Positions 44,937 through 54,254 of a stretch of DNA of 64,000 nt are shown piece after piece; position 1 is the first letter of the stretch; the number at the start of each line of letters is the position of its first letter. Made by a program: the position numbers and the translations under genes. Origin of the DNA: Halomonas urmiana (GTDB lineage: Bacteria; Pseudomonadota; Gammaproteobacteria; Pseudomonadales; Halomonadaceae); assembly GCF_005780185.1 (NCBI RefSeq), contig NZ_VBUI01000002.1:162219-226218 (forward strand). The letters are read 5' to 3'. The notes beneath the pieces are model-generated. The model saw nothing but the letters and a program-made list of their open reading frames with translations. It searched no databases and had not been told where the DNA came from.

Positions 44937-46515
44937 GCCCCTGCTGCGACTCGACGACCTGACCATCGCCTTCGACGACGTGACCGTGGTCGACCGGCTG
45001 TCGCTCACGGTGCGACGCGGCGAGACCCTGGCCCTGGTGGGCGAGTCCGGCTCCGGGAAATCGGTCTCGGCGCTCGGCGCCATGAGCCTGCTGCCCCCCA
45101 ACGCGCGAATCGAGGGCGGTCGCCGCCTCGGCGACACCGACCTCGCCGGCCTCTCGCCGCGAGGCTGGCGGGGACTGCGCGGCAGCCGGGTAGGCTTCGT
45201 CTTCCAGGAGCCCATGACCTCGCTGAACCCGCTGCACCCCATCGGCAAGCAGATCGGCGAGGCACTGCGCCTGCACCAGGGGCTTACCGGGAAGGCGGCG
45301 CGACACCGCACCCGGGCGCTGCTCGAGCAGGTCAAGCTGCCGCGGGCCGAGGAGCTGCTGGACGCCTGGCCGCATCAGATCTCCGGCGGCCAGCGCCAGC
45401 GGGTGATGATCGCCATGGCCATTGCCAACGAGCCGGAGCTGCTGATCGCCGACGAGCCGACCACGGCGCTGGACGTCACCGTGCAGCAGGAGATCCTCGC
45501 CCTGCTGGCCGAACTGCGTGACCGCCACGGCATGGGCATGCTCTTCATCACCCACGACCTCAACCTGGTGCGCCGCCACGCCGACCGGGTCTGCGTGATG
45601 CACCACGGCCAGTCGCAGGAGAGCGGCGCGGTGGACGAGGTCTTCACCCGTCCGACGAGCCCCCATACCCGCCTGCTGCTCGATGCCGAGCCGAGCGGAC
45701 GGCCGGTGCCCATCGAGATACGCGCGCCGCTACTCGCGGCGCGCGGCATCGGGGTCAGTTTCCAGCGCCCGAAGCGGCTGTTTTCGCGTCGCCCGCCGCC
45801 CTTCGAGGCCGTCAAGCCGCTGGACCTTTCAGTGGCGCCCGGCGAGACCCTGGGCATCGTCGGCGAATCCGGCTCGGGCAAGACCACCCTGGCCCTGGCC
45901 CTGCTGCGCCTGGGCCAGGGGCGCGGCGAGATCGACTTCGACGGGGCACGCCTCGATCAGCTAAGCGGCAACGACCTGCGCCGCCAGCGCCGTAGCCTGC
46001 AGGTGGTCTTCCAGGATCCCTACGGCTCGCTCTCCCCGCGCCTGCCGGTCTTCGATATCGTCAGCGAGGGGCTGCGCTTCCACCACCCGGAGCTCTCCCT
46101 GGTCGAGGTCGAGCGGCGGGTCCGCGACACCCTGCGCGAGGTCGGCCTGCCCGAGGCGTGTGCCTCCCGCTACCCCCACGAGTTCTCCGGCGGCCAGCGC
46201 CAACGCATCGCGGTGGCGCGCGCCATCATCCTCGAGCCGCGTCTGGTGGTGCTCGACGAGCCCACCTCGGCGCTGGACCGCAGCGTGCAGAAGCAACTCG
46301 TCGAACTGCTGCGCGACCTGCAGGCCCGGCGTCGGCTGAGCTACCTGTTCATCAGCCACGACCTGGCGGTGGTGCGTGCCATGGCGCACCGCATCCTGGT
46401 GCTCAAGGACGGCGAAGTGATGGAGCAGGGTGACTGCCGACAGGTGCTCGAGCAGCCCGCCAGCGACTATACCCGGGCCCTGGTGGCGGCCGCCGGCCTC
46501 AGCGAGGTCGACTGA
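44929..46515 (+). CDS. yejF: YejF-like peptide ABC transporter ATPase (two nucleotide-binding domains)
   Basis: A 528-residue fused ATPase energising YejBE. Each half has Walker A (GESGSGKS and GESGSGKT), the signature SGGQRQR and Walker B ([14 protein letters not shown] and [14 protein letters not shown]). An OppD/F-like segment follows the first half. The ATG at 44929 lies within the last codons of yejE. The transporter in E. coli and Salmonella handles oligopeptides and peptide antibiotics such as microcin C. Confidence 0.95.
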   Translation: MPEPLLRLDDLTIAFDDVTVVDRLSLTVRRGETLALVGESGSGKSVSALGAMSLLPPNARIEGGRRLGDTDLAGLSPRGWRGLRGSRVGFVFQEPMTSLNPLHPIGKQIGEALRLHQGLTGKAARHRTRALLEQVKLPRAEELLDAWPHQISGGQRQRVMIAMAIANEPELLIADEPTTALDVTVQQEILALLAELRDRHGMGMLFITHDLNLVRRHADRVCVMHHGQSQESGAVDEVFTRPTSPHTRLLLDAEPSGRPVPIEIRAPLLAARGIGVSFQRPKRLFSRRPPPFEAVKPLDLSVAPGETLGIVGESGSGKTTLALALLRLGQGRGEIDFDGARLDQLSGNDLRRQRRSLQVVFQDPYGSLSPRLPVFDIVSEGLRFHHPELSLVEVERRVRDTLREVGLPEACASRYPHEFSGGQRQRIAVARAIILEPRLVVLDEPTSALDRSVQKQLVELLRDLQARRRLSYLFISHDLAVVRAMAHRILVLKDGEVMEQGDCRQVLEQPASDYTRALVAAAGLSEVD

Positions 46516-46747
46516 GTCGGAAAACGCCAGGACGACGACGAGGCGCCGATCGGCTTCCGAGATACTAGATAACGGTATAAGAATGATCGAGCAGGGCATC
46601 GCGCCGTCATCCGTGTCGAGCCCGAGGGGTCATCGCATCGGGATACGATCATCGGGCGCCTGCGTCATCGGGGCGTTGACAGGCGGTGAGTACGCGCCAG
46701 TTACGCTGAGTTACACTACGTCTCTATCAACATGCCGATGAGACGCC

Positions 46748-48481
46748 ATGCGTAGCCTCTTCTCCTCGCTGCTCGCCCCCCTGCTGGCCGCGCTGCTCAT
46801 GGCGAGTGCCAGCGCCGCGGCGCTGGATCTCGACGAGGGCTGGGAATACCGCTGGGGAGACTCCCCCTTCCGCGCCGATGGCACCCCCGCCTGGGTCGAA
46901 GAGCCCGCCAGCGAGGACGCCTGGCATTCCATCGCCTTCCCCTCCAACCCACCCGGTCGCGACGGCCACAAGCACGCCTGGTTTCGCATCACCCTCCCGG
47001 AGGCGGAGTGGCGGGACCCGGTGCTGTACATCTACAGCGTCGACCTGATCACCCAGGTCTGGCTCGGTGACGAGCGAATCTACCAGTACGGTCGCTTCGA
47101 TGCGCTAGGCGAGGGACGCTTCGAGGGCTGGCCCTGGCACATGATCAGCCTGCCCGAGACCTTCGCGGGCAGAACTCTCTATTTCCGCGTCTTCTCGGAC
47201 TACACCGACATCGGCCTGTGGGGCGAAGTCAAGCTGATGGACCGCCCCGACCTGCTGACCTATATCCTGAAGCGCTCGGCAGGCGACCTAGTGGTCAGTG
47301 CCTTCCTGATGCTGCTGGCCCTGCTTGCCTTCGTCTTCGCCCTGATCCAGGCCAACCGACGCAGCTTCGTCGGCATCGGGCTCTTCGCGCTGGCCTCCAG
47401 CATCATGCTGCTCGCCGAGACCCAGGCCAGCCAACTGCTGCTCGACATGCCCCTGCTGTGGGACTACCTGGTCGCTGCGGGCTACTACACCCTGCCCGTG
47501 GCCATGGGGCTGATGCTGGAACACTGGTTCGCCGAGCAGCGCCCACGGCTGCTGCGCCGCATCTGGCAGCTGCACCTGGGCTACGTCGCGGGGGCCATCG
47601 GGCTGGCCGTCGCCGGGATCATCGACCTCTCCAGCACCTTCCCTCCCTTCGATGCGCTGCTGGTGGTGAGCCTCATCGGGATGTTCACGACCATCGTCGT
47701 GCATCTGGGGGTACTCAACGGCGAACAGCGGCTGATCGTGCTGAGCTACGGGCTCTTCGCCCTGGTGCTGCTGATCGACATGGCCGTGGCCCATGGGCTG
47801 CTCGGCTGGCGTCGTGTCCCGGTCAACGGCGGCGCGCTGGGCTTCGCGCTGGCCATCGTGATGATCTCGCTCTGGCACTATCGCCAGACCCAGCGGGAAC
47901 TGCAGCGCCTGAACCACTCCCTGGAGCAGCAGGTCACCGAGCGCACCCAGGCCCTCGAGCAGATAGTCATGAAGCTGCAGGCCTTCTCCTACGAGGATGC
48001 CCTGACCGGGGTGCACAACCGGCGCTACTTTGATGAGCTGGTCGAGCACGAGGCCGCCCTGGCCCGGCGCAACGGCACACCCTTGACCCTGGCGATGATC
48101 GATATCGACCATTTCAAGCAGTTCAACGACCGCGAGGGCCATGAGGCGGGGGATACGGTACTGATCGGCCTGGGGCGTCTGCTGACCCATCATTTCCGCG
48201 ACAGCGACGAGGTCTGCCGCATGGGCGGAGAAGAGTTCGTCGTCGTCATGCCGGGCGCGACCGCGGCCATGGTCGAGGCGCGCCTGGCCGAACTAATGGA
48301 GATTCTCGGCCGCACGCGCTTTCGTTATCGCGACCGCGTGCTCGACACCCTGTCGATCTCCTGCGGCATCGCCTCCTATCCCGAGCATGCCAGCGAGCCA
48401 CTGACGCTGATCGGGCTCGCCGACAAGGCGCTCTATTCGGCCAAGCACCGCGGACGAGCCCGGGTCGAGACCTACGCGTGA
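46748..48481 (+). CDS. Diguanylate cyclase with 7TMR-DISM sensor
   Basis: A 577-residue membrane signalling enzyme. Order: signal peptide (about 1-24), periplasmic jelly-roll-like DISM sensor domain (about 25-165), seven membrane helices (about 178-375), a coiled coil (LQRLNHSLEQQVTERTQALE), and a GGDEF domain with an intact MGGEEF active site. An RxxD inhibitory site (RDSD) lies exactly five residues before it, so product feedback is expected. It makes cyclic di-GMP; the periplasmic ligand may be a carbohydrate. TTGACA at 46676-46681 could belong to its promoter. Confidence 0.93.
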   Translation: MRSLFSSLLAPLLAALLMASASAAALDLDEGWEYRWGDSPFRADGTPAWVEEPASEDAWHSIAFPSNPPGRDGHKHAWFRITLPEAEWRDPVLYIYSVDLITQVWLGDERIYQYGRFDALGEGRFEGWPWHMISLPETFAGRTLYFRVFSDYTDIGLWGEVKLMDRPDLLTYILKRSAGDLVVSAFLMLLALLAFVFALIQANRRSFVGIGLFALASSIMLLAETQASQLLLDMPLLWDYLVAAGYYTLPVAMGLMLEHWFAEQRPRLLRRIWQLHLGYVAGAIGLAVAGIIDLSSTFPPFDALLVVSLIGMFTTIVVHLGVLNGEQRLIVLSYGLFALVLLIDMAVAHGLLGWRRVPVNGGALGFALAIVMISLWHYRQTQRELQRLNHSLEQQVTERTQALEQIVMKLQAFSYEDALTGVHNRRYFDELVEHEAALARRNGTPLTLAMIDIDHFKQFNDREGHEAGDTVLIGLGRLLTHHFRDSDEVCRMGGEEFVVVMPGATAAMVEARLAELMEILGRTRFRYRDRVLDTLSISCGIASYPEHASEPLTLIGLADKALYSAKHRGRARVETYA

Positions 48482-48562
48482 GCGCGCGCGCTGCTCAGGC
48501 GAGACGCGTGCCTGGGCAAGGAGGCGAAGTCGGGGCGGGATCAAGGAGATGGCCCATCCGTG

Positions 48563-49261
48563 TCAGAACTGGGCGCGTTCATCCTCGGTGAGCTCTCGCC
48601 ATTCGCCGGGCGCCAGCCCGCCGAGCACCAGCGGACCGATGGATTCACGATGCAGCGCCTCCACATGGTGGCCGATCGCCGCGAACATGCGCTTGACCTG
48701 GTGGTACTTGCCCTCGAAGAGAGTCAACTCGGCCACCCGCGGCTCGCGCATCGCCAGGTCAGCGGGGCGCGTCGACTTCTCCTCGCCCTCCAGCCAGAGT
48801 CCCTCGGCGAACTGGCTCATGGCGGCGACCAGGGCCTCTCCCTCCAACGGCTCGGCCAGGGTGACGCGATAGACCTTGCCACAGCGTCGCTTCGGCGAGG
48901 TCACCCGGTGGGACCACTGGCCATCATCGGTGAGCAGCACCAGGCCGGTGGTGTCGACGTCGAGTCGACCGACCGTCTGCAGACGCTCCACATGCGGCAG
49001 GTCGACCAGCTCGCGGACCAGCGGATAGAGGCCCCGCCGGGCGCTGCATTCGACTCCCGCGGGCTTGTTGAGCATCACGTAGCGCAGGCCGACCAGCGCC
49101 AGGGGCTCGCCGTTCCAGGTGACCCGACGGCTCGCGTCGACCTGGGTGGCGGGGTTCTTGATCACCTCGCCATCCACCTGCACCTCCTCGCGGTGCAGCG
49201 CCTTCTTGGCCAGGCTGCGGGTCAGGTCGGTGGTCTCGCAGAGAAAACGGTCCAGGCGCAT
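48563..49261 (-). CDS. rsuA: RsuA-type 16S rRNA pseudouridine synthase
   Basis: A 232-residue enzyme predicted to form pseudouridine 516 in 16S rRNA. An S4 RNA-binding domain opens it (RLDRFLCETTDLTRSLAKKA), followed by the catalytic domain with the Asp in GRLDVDTTGLVLLTDDG and the late KYHQVKRMFAAIGHHVEALHR (given here as two adjoining pieces). The ATG at 49261 overlaps the stop of the amidase gene upstream (TGATG). Confidence 0.93.
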   Translation of the reverse strand: MRLDRFLCETTDLTRSLAKKALHREEVQVDGEVIKNPATQVDASRRVTWNGEPLALVGLRYVMLNKPAGVECSARRGLYPLVRELVDLPHVERLQTVGRLDVDTTGLVLLTDDGQWSHRVTSPKRRCGKVYRVTLAEPLEGEALVAAMSQFAEGLWLEGEEKSTRPADLAMREPRVAELTLFEGKYHQVKRMFAAIGHHVEALHRESIGPLVLGGLAPGEWRELTEDERAQF

Positions 49262-50076
49262 CAGAACCCCACCCCGTCGGCGAGGCCGAAGTGGTCGGCA
49301 TCGCGCCAGGCCGGAAACTTCTCGCGAAACGCCGTAAGCTCCGCCAGCGAGAGCACGCCGGTCTTCAGGAAAGGCGTGTCGCGGGGCTCGTCGAGAAGCG
49401 CCTCGCCCTTGGCATCGATCAGCATGGAGTCGCCGGCGTAGGCGAGTCCCTTGGCATCCTCGCCGACCCGGTTGACGCCGATCACCGGACACAGGTTCTC
49501 GATGGCGCGCGCCTGCAGCAGCACCCGCCATGGATGGCGACGCGGAGCCGGCCAGTTGGCCACGCAGAGCAGGGCGTCGTATTCGAAGTGCTCATCGGGC
49601 CCCGGCTGCTGGCGCAGCCAGACGGGGAAGCGCAGGTCATAGCAGACGCTGAGCAGCAGGCGAAATCCCTTGAGCTCGACGATCACTCGCTCGTGGCCCA
49701 TGGCGTAGCGCTCGTGCTCGCCGGCCATGCGAAACAGGTGGCGCTTGTCGTAGTGCACCAGGCTGCCGTCCGGCCGCGCCCAGATCAGGCGATTGAAGTA
49801 GTCGCCGTCCTCCACCACGGCCACGCTGCCGGTGACCACGCAGCCGCGGCGGGCCGCCTGGGCCTGCAGCCAGGCCACGGTGCGGCTCTCGGCCATGGAC
49901 TCGGCCATCTCGCGGGAGTTCATGGTGAAGCCGGTGGCGAACATCTCCGGCAGCACGATCAGGTCCGTGTCGTCGGCGCCGAGATCGCCCAGCGTCTCCT
50001 CGAGCATCCGACAGTTGGCATCGGGATCTTCCCAGCGCAGGTCGCACTGCACCAGGGTGGTTCGCAACTCGCTCAT
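49261..50076 (-). CDS. Nitrilase-superfamily amidohydrolase (YafV/omega-amidase-like)
   Basis: A 271-residue C-N hydrolase. The catalytic triad is visible as Glu in VLPEMFATGF, Lys in HYDKRHLFRM and Cys in SVCYDLRFP. The sequence is closest to YafV, an omega-amidase that removes 2-oxoglutaramate in methionine and glutamine salvage. ATG 50076 follows GGAG; the open frame further upstream is ignored. It is coupled to rsuA. Confidence 0.9.
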   Translation of the reverse strand: MSELRTTLVQCDLRWEDPDANCRMLEETLGDLGADDTDLIVLPEMFATGFTMNSREMAESMAESRTVAWLQAQAARRGCVVTGSVAVVEDGDYFNRLIWARPDGSLVHYDKRHLFRMAGEHERYAMGHERVIVELKGFRLLLSVCYDLRFPVWLRQQPGPDEHFEYDALLCVANWPAPRRHPWRVLLQARAIENLCPVIGVNRVGEDAKGLAYAGDSMLIDAKGEALLDEPRDTPFLKTGVLSLAELTAFREKFPAWRDADHFGLADGVGF

Positions 50077-50206
50077 CGGGGGACTCCGTCCGGGGATGTA
50101 TCTGGCCCACAGACTACCGCAGCACCGGCGTCGCGTCAGCCGTCCCCGCATGGCGGCGGCGCCGATAGCCTGCTAATCTCGAGGGTTTTTGCGACACGAG
50201 ATCTCC

Positions 50207-51145
50207 ATGACGCGCTCCCTCGATTCCGCTACAGGCGCTGGCTTCTCCCGGGAAACCGGTCAGGGCGTGGCCTTCGGCCTGGCCGCCTACATGATGTGGG
50301 GCTGTTTTCCGCTGTTCTTCGCCCTCTTCCAGGGCGTACCCGCCTTCGAGGTGCTGATCCACCGGGTGATCTGGTCCTGCGCCTTCCTGGCCGGCCTGAT
50401 CACCCTGCTCGGCCGCTGGTCACCCGTTCGCCTGGCCCTGGCCGAGCCGAGGCGGCTGGGTCGCGTGCTGGGCTGCGCGCTGCTGATCGCCTTGAACTGG
50501 GGGCTCTACATCTATTCGGTGGAGACCCACCACGTGCTGCAGGCGAGCCTTGGGTATTTCATGACGCCGCTGGTCAACGTGGCGCTGGGCATGCTGGTGC
50601 TGCGCGAGCGCATGGCCCGCCTGCAGGGCGTTGCGGTGGCACTGGCCGTCGCGGCCATCGCGATCCAGCTGGTGATGCTCGGCGAGCTGCCCTGGATCAG
50701 CCTCACCCTCGCCTTCTCCTTCGGCACCTATGGGCTGCTGCGCAAGCAGGTGAGGCTCGACGGCCTCTCGGGGCTGTTCGTCGAGACCCTGCTGCTCTTG
50801 CCCCTGGCGCTGATGACGCTGGGCTGGCTCGCCCAGGCCGAGCTCTCCCACTTCCTCCACGAGGGCCGCACCACCCTGCTGCTGATCGCCAGCGGGGTGA
50901 TCACTGCCCTGCCCCTGCTGGCCTTCGCCGGCGCCGCACGGCGCCTGCGCCTGGCCACGCTGGGGTTTCTGATGTATCTCAACCCGACCATCCAGTTCGT
51001 GATCGCCCTACTGGTCTTCCATGAGCCGCTGCCGGCCACGCAGCTGGCGACCTTCGTGCTGATCTGGCTCGGCCTGGCCCTCTATTCCTGGTCGGCCTGG
51101 CACGCCCACAGTCGACGCGCCGCCCCCCAGACGGCGTCGCGTTGA
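50207..51145 (+). CDS. rarD: RarD-like EamA family permease
   Basis: A 312-residue membrane protein with ten helices in two EamA repeats. RarD markers: GVAFGLAAYMMWGCFPLFFA, IHRVIWSCAFL, LNWGLYIYSVETHHVLQASLGY (in two adjoining pieces) and YLNPTIQFVIALLVFHEPL. E. coli RarD is named for chloramphenicol sensitivity; the natural substrate is unknown. ATG 50207 is preferred over a TTG at 50189, although its ribosome site is weak. It diverges from the amidase gene. Confidence 0.91.
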   Translation: MTRSLDSATGAGFSRETGQGVAFGLAAYMMWGCFPLFFALFQGVPAFEVLIHRVIWSCAFLAGLITLLGRWSPVRLALAEPRRLGRVLGCALLIALNWGLYIYSVETHHVLQASLGYFMTPLVNVALGMLVLRERMARLQGVAVALAVAAIAIQLVMLGELPWISLTLAFSFGTYGLLRKQVRLDGLSGLFVETLLLLPLALMTLGWLAQAELSHFLHEGRTTLLLIASGVITALPLLAFAGAARRLRLATLGFLMYLNPTIQFVIALLVFHEPLPATQLATFVLIWLGLALYSWSAWHAHSRRAAPQTASR

Positions 51146-51214
51146 TCGGGCCCAGCCGCCCCGCCTGCGCGGGCCCGTATCGCCCGGGCCTCGCCTTTGG
51201 GCTACCATCGCGGC

Positions 51215-52363
51215 ATGAATCCCCCATCCCCAAGCGTCGACCGTCCCCGCCTGCTGCTGATCGGCGCCGGCCATGTCCATCTGCAGCTACTCCGCCATCG
51301 ACGACGTTTCGGGAAAGCCGAGGTGATGCTGGTCGACCCCGGCGGCTTCTGGCACGCGGGAATCGCCGCTGGCATGCTGGGCGGGCAGCACGATGCCAGC
51401 GAGGGTCGACTGGATCCGGCCCGGCTGGCGACGCACCATGACGTGACGCCGATCCGCGGACGCCTGGCGAGCCTGGATCCCGAGACGAAGCAGGCGCGGC
51501 TCGAGGATGGACGGACGCTGGATTTCTCGCTGCTCTCCCTGAATCTCGGCTCTTCCAGCCCCTGCCCGCCCCCCTCATCGCCGGGGCCTCGAGTCTGGGC
51601 GATCAAGCCGATTCCTCGCCTGCTGGCGCTGCGCCACTGCCTGGAGCGGGAGTTCGCCTACGGGTCCGCGCCGCGGATCGTCGTGGTGGGGGGCGGCGCC
51701 AGCGGCGTAGAGGTCGCCTGTCAGCTTCGCGAGCTGGCCAGGCGCTCCGGTGCCCGTGCCGCGATCCTGCTGGTGACACGGGACAAACGGCTGCTGGAGG
51801 GCGCCCCGGCGGGCGCCGTGCGCTGGCTGATGCGCCACCTCGCGCGCCAGGACGTCACGGTACGGTGCGACGTGAACGTCACCGGTCATGCTCCGGGGGG
51901 CGTGACCTTCACCGCCGCCGATCACGCCTGGGGAGAGGACAGCCTGCAGTGGCTCGCGGCCGACCACGTGGTACACGCCGCGGGACTCGCCCCGCTCGAA
52001 GGGCTCGAGCGACTGGGCCTGCCGCTGATTCCAGAGCGCGGCCTGGCCGTCGAGGAGACCCTGCAGAGCCCGGGTTCCCCCGACGTCTTCGCGGTCGGCG
52101 ACTGCGCGGCCCTCATCCAGCGGGTGCTGCCGAAGCTGATCCTGCATGACCGGCACCAGGCCGCCGTGCTGGCCGACAACCTCAGCGCCCGCCTGACCGG
52201 CGGATCGCTGACGCCCTACGTGCCCAGGCGAGTGGCCGTCACGATCCTCGACCTGGGTGGTCAGGGCCTCGCCATCCACGGCCGGCGCTGGTGGGGCGGA
52301 CGCCTGGCGCTGGCCTGGAAGCGCCGGCTCGATCGGCAGATCCTTCACCGGTTGCCCACCTGA
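51215..52363 (+). CDS. FAD-dependent pyridine nucleotide-disulfide family oxidoreductase (NDH-2-like)
   Basis: A 382-residue flavoprotein. It has an N-terminal FAD site (LLLIGAGHVHLQLLRH), a second Rossmann motif (IVVVGGGASGVEVACQL) and the late FAD segment DVFAVGDCAAL. The layout resembles NDH-2/sulfide:quinone reductase relatives and the SelD-associated flavoproteins, but the redox Cys pair of the sulfide enzymes is not evident. The first 7 codons of the longer frame are dropped in favour of ATG 51215; the ribosome site is unclear. Electron acceptor unknown. Confidence 0.8.
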   Translation: MNPPSPSVDRPRLLLIGAGHVHLQLLRHRRRFGKAEVMLVDPGGFWHAGIAAGMLGGQHDASEGRLDPARLATHHDVTPIRGRLASLDPETKQARLEDGRTLDFSLLSLNLGSSSPCPPPSSPGPRVWAIKPIPRLLALRHCLEREFAYGSAPRIVVVGGGASGVEVACQLRELARRSGARAAILLVTRDKRLLEGAPAGAVRWLMRHLARQDVTVRCDVNVTGHAPGGVTFTAADHAWGEDSLQWLAADHVVHAAGLAPLEGLERLGLPLIPERGLAVEETLQSPGSPDVFAVGDCAALIQRVLPKLILHDRHQAAVLADNLSARLTGGSLTPYVPRRVAVTILDLGGQGLAIHGRRWWGGRLALAWKRRLDRQILHRLPT

Positions 52364-52484
52364 TCATCCACCGCACGCGCCCTACCGCTTCTGACGGGAC
52401 CTGAACTATCGTGAAAGGAGACCGTGGCGACAAGAGGCCCAGCCGCCACCACACCGACCGTCCCCGTCACCAGGAGTCAGCCCG

Positions 52485-52736
52485 ATGAGCGAACAGTCAC
52501 GACAGGATCGACCCACGGCAACGCCGGAGCTTGCAGCGTTGGTACACGACTTCATGGACCCCGAGCGCGCCACCCTCCGCGAGGTACGAGAGCTGTTGAT
52601 GGGGGATGACCTCATGGTCTCGGATGGCGGCGAGATGATGTATCAGCAGGACAGGAAGTGGCTGATCAATGAGGTGGACGAGCTGATCGACCGCCATGGC
52701 CCGTCGACGCCCGTCAAGGAGCTACTCGGCGGCTGA
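52485..52736 (+). CDS. Small hypothetical protein
   Basis: An 83-residue acidic protein with no signal peptide or membrane segment and no family I recognise. The sequence is mostly predicted helix (LAALVHDFMDPERATLREVR; KWLINEVDELIDRHG). AGGAG at 52470-52474 is well placed for the ATG. It stands alone between the flavoprotein and metY genes. Confidence 0.65.
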   Translation: MSEQSRQDRPTATPELAALVHDFMDPERATLREVRELLMGDDLMVSDGGEMMYQQDRKWLINEVDELIDRHGPSTPVKELLGG

Positions 52737-52819
52737 GCCTCGGCTGCGGACCCGGCCGGCCCCCTGACCCGACTGCCGTGACCGGACACGACAGCCGAAG
52801 CCAGGGAACCGGCGCCGCC

Positions 52820-54094
52820 TCAGGCCTGGCTGGCGGCCAGGGCCTGATCCAGGTCGGCGATGATATCGTCGACATGCTCGATGCCGATGGAGAGGCGCAC
52901 CATGTCCGGGGTGACCCCGGCCGCCTTGAGCTCCTGCTCATTGAGCTGGCGATGGGTGGTGGCCGCGGGGATCGACGAGCAGGTCTTGGCATCACCGATG
53001 TTGACCAGGCGCAGGATCATGCCCAGGGCATCATAGAAGCGAGCGCCGGCCTCGAGGCCGCCGTTGATGCCGAAGCTGAGGATGCCCGAGGCGCGACCGT
53101 CCATGTACTGCTGGGCCAGGGCGTGATCCTTGTGGGACTCAAGGCCGGCGTACTGCACCCAGGTCACGGCGTCGTGACCCTGCAGGTACTCGGCGATGCG
53201 CTGGGTGTTGTCGCAGATGCGCTCGATGCGCAGCGACAGGGTCTCGAGGCCCTGCAGCAGCTGCCAGGCGGCCTGGGCGGAGAGCGCGGCGCCCATGTTG
53301 CGCAGCGGCACCACCCGAGCGCGACCGATGAAGGCCGCCTCGCCCAGGTCCCGGGTGTAGCAGACACCGTGATAGGAGACGTCCGGCTCGTTGAGCAACG
53401 GGAAGCGCTCGGCATGCTCGGCCCAGGGGAACTTGCCGGAGTCGACGATCACCCCGCCCACGGTGGTGCCATGACCGCCGATGTACTTGGTGGCCGAGTG
53501 GATGACGATGTCGGCGCCGTGCTCGATGGGACGCCACAGGAAGGGGGTGGGCACGGTGTTGTCGACGATCACCGGCACCCCGTGGCGATGCGCCGCCTCG
53601 GCCAGGGCCGCCATGTCCACCACGCTGCCCGAGGGATTGCCGACGCTCTCGCAGAAGACCGCCTTGGTGCGCGCATCGATCAGCCCCTCGAGACCCTCGA
53701 TATCGTCCTTGTCGGCGAAGCGCACCTCGATCCCCTGGCGCGGCAGGGTATGCGCGAAGAGGTTGTAGGTGCCGCCATAGAGCTCGCTGATCGAGACGAT
53801 GTTATCGCCGGATTCGGCGATCGTCTGGATCGAGGCGGTGATGGCGGCCATGCCAGAGGCCAAGGCCAGGCCCCCGATGCCGCCCTCCAGCGCCGCCAGG
53901 CGCTGCTCGAGCACCGCGCAGGTGGGATTCATGATCCGCGAGTAGATGTTGCCATCGACCTTGAGATCGAACAGGTCCGCGGCGTGCTGCGCGCTGTCGA
54001 AGGAGAACGAGGTGGTCTGGTGGATGGGCACGGCCACGGCGTGCTGGTCGTCTGGGGCGTAGCCGTGGTGCAGGGCGAGGGTCTCGGGCTTCAT
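52820..54094 (-). CDS. metY: MetY-type O-acetylhomoserine sulfhydrylase
   Basis: A 424-residue PLP enzyme of the Cys/Met metabolism family, expected to make homocysteine from O-acetylhomoserine and sulfide. Motifs: TLALHHGYAPDDQHAVAVPI, YSRIMNPT, ALASGMAAI, and the PLP Lys in IHSATKYIGGHGTT. The length (over 420 residues) separates it from cystathionine enzymes. AAGGACA lies upstream of ATG 54094. It diverges from the SulP gene. No SAM-type riboswitch is evident in the 160-bp leader. Confidence 0.92.
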   Translation of the reverse strand: MKPETLALHHGYAPDDQHAVAVPIHQTTSFSFDSAQHAADLFDLKVDGNIYSRIMNPTCAVLEQRLAALEGGIGGLALASGMAAITASIQTIAESGDNIVSISELYGGTYNLFAHTLPRQGIEVRFADKDDIEGLEGLIDARTKAVFCESVGNPSGSVVDMAALAEAAHRHGVPVIVDNTVPTPFLWRPIEHGADIVIHSATKYIGGHGTTVGGVIVDSGKFPWAEHAERFPLLNEPDVSYHGVCYTRDLGEAAFIGRARVVPLRNMGAALSAQAAWQLLQGLETLSLRIERICDNTQRIAEYLQGHDAVTWVQYAGLESHKDHALAQQYMDGRASGILSFGINGGLEAGARFYDALGMILRLVNIGDAKTCSSIPAATTHRQLNEQELKAAGVTPDMVRLSIGIEHVDDIIADLDQALAASQA

Positions 54095-54254
54095 GGCGTG
54101 TCCTTGGGCGTTGTCATCGATGGGGGTGTTACTGCGTATCGCTGATTTACCCGATGCTAACCAAGCCTGAACCTCGAGACCAATATCGTTTAGTCTGGTC
54201 GGCATGCTCGCGGGCCACCGCCCGCCGCCAAAGCCACCGACACGGCGTGACAGG

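Noticed and set aside
54095..54254. SAM or SAH riboswitch ahead of metY
   Set aside because: No stem arrangement or conserved core of these riboswitches could be recognised in the short divergent gap.
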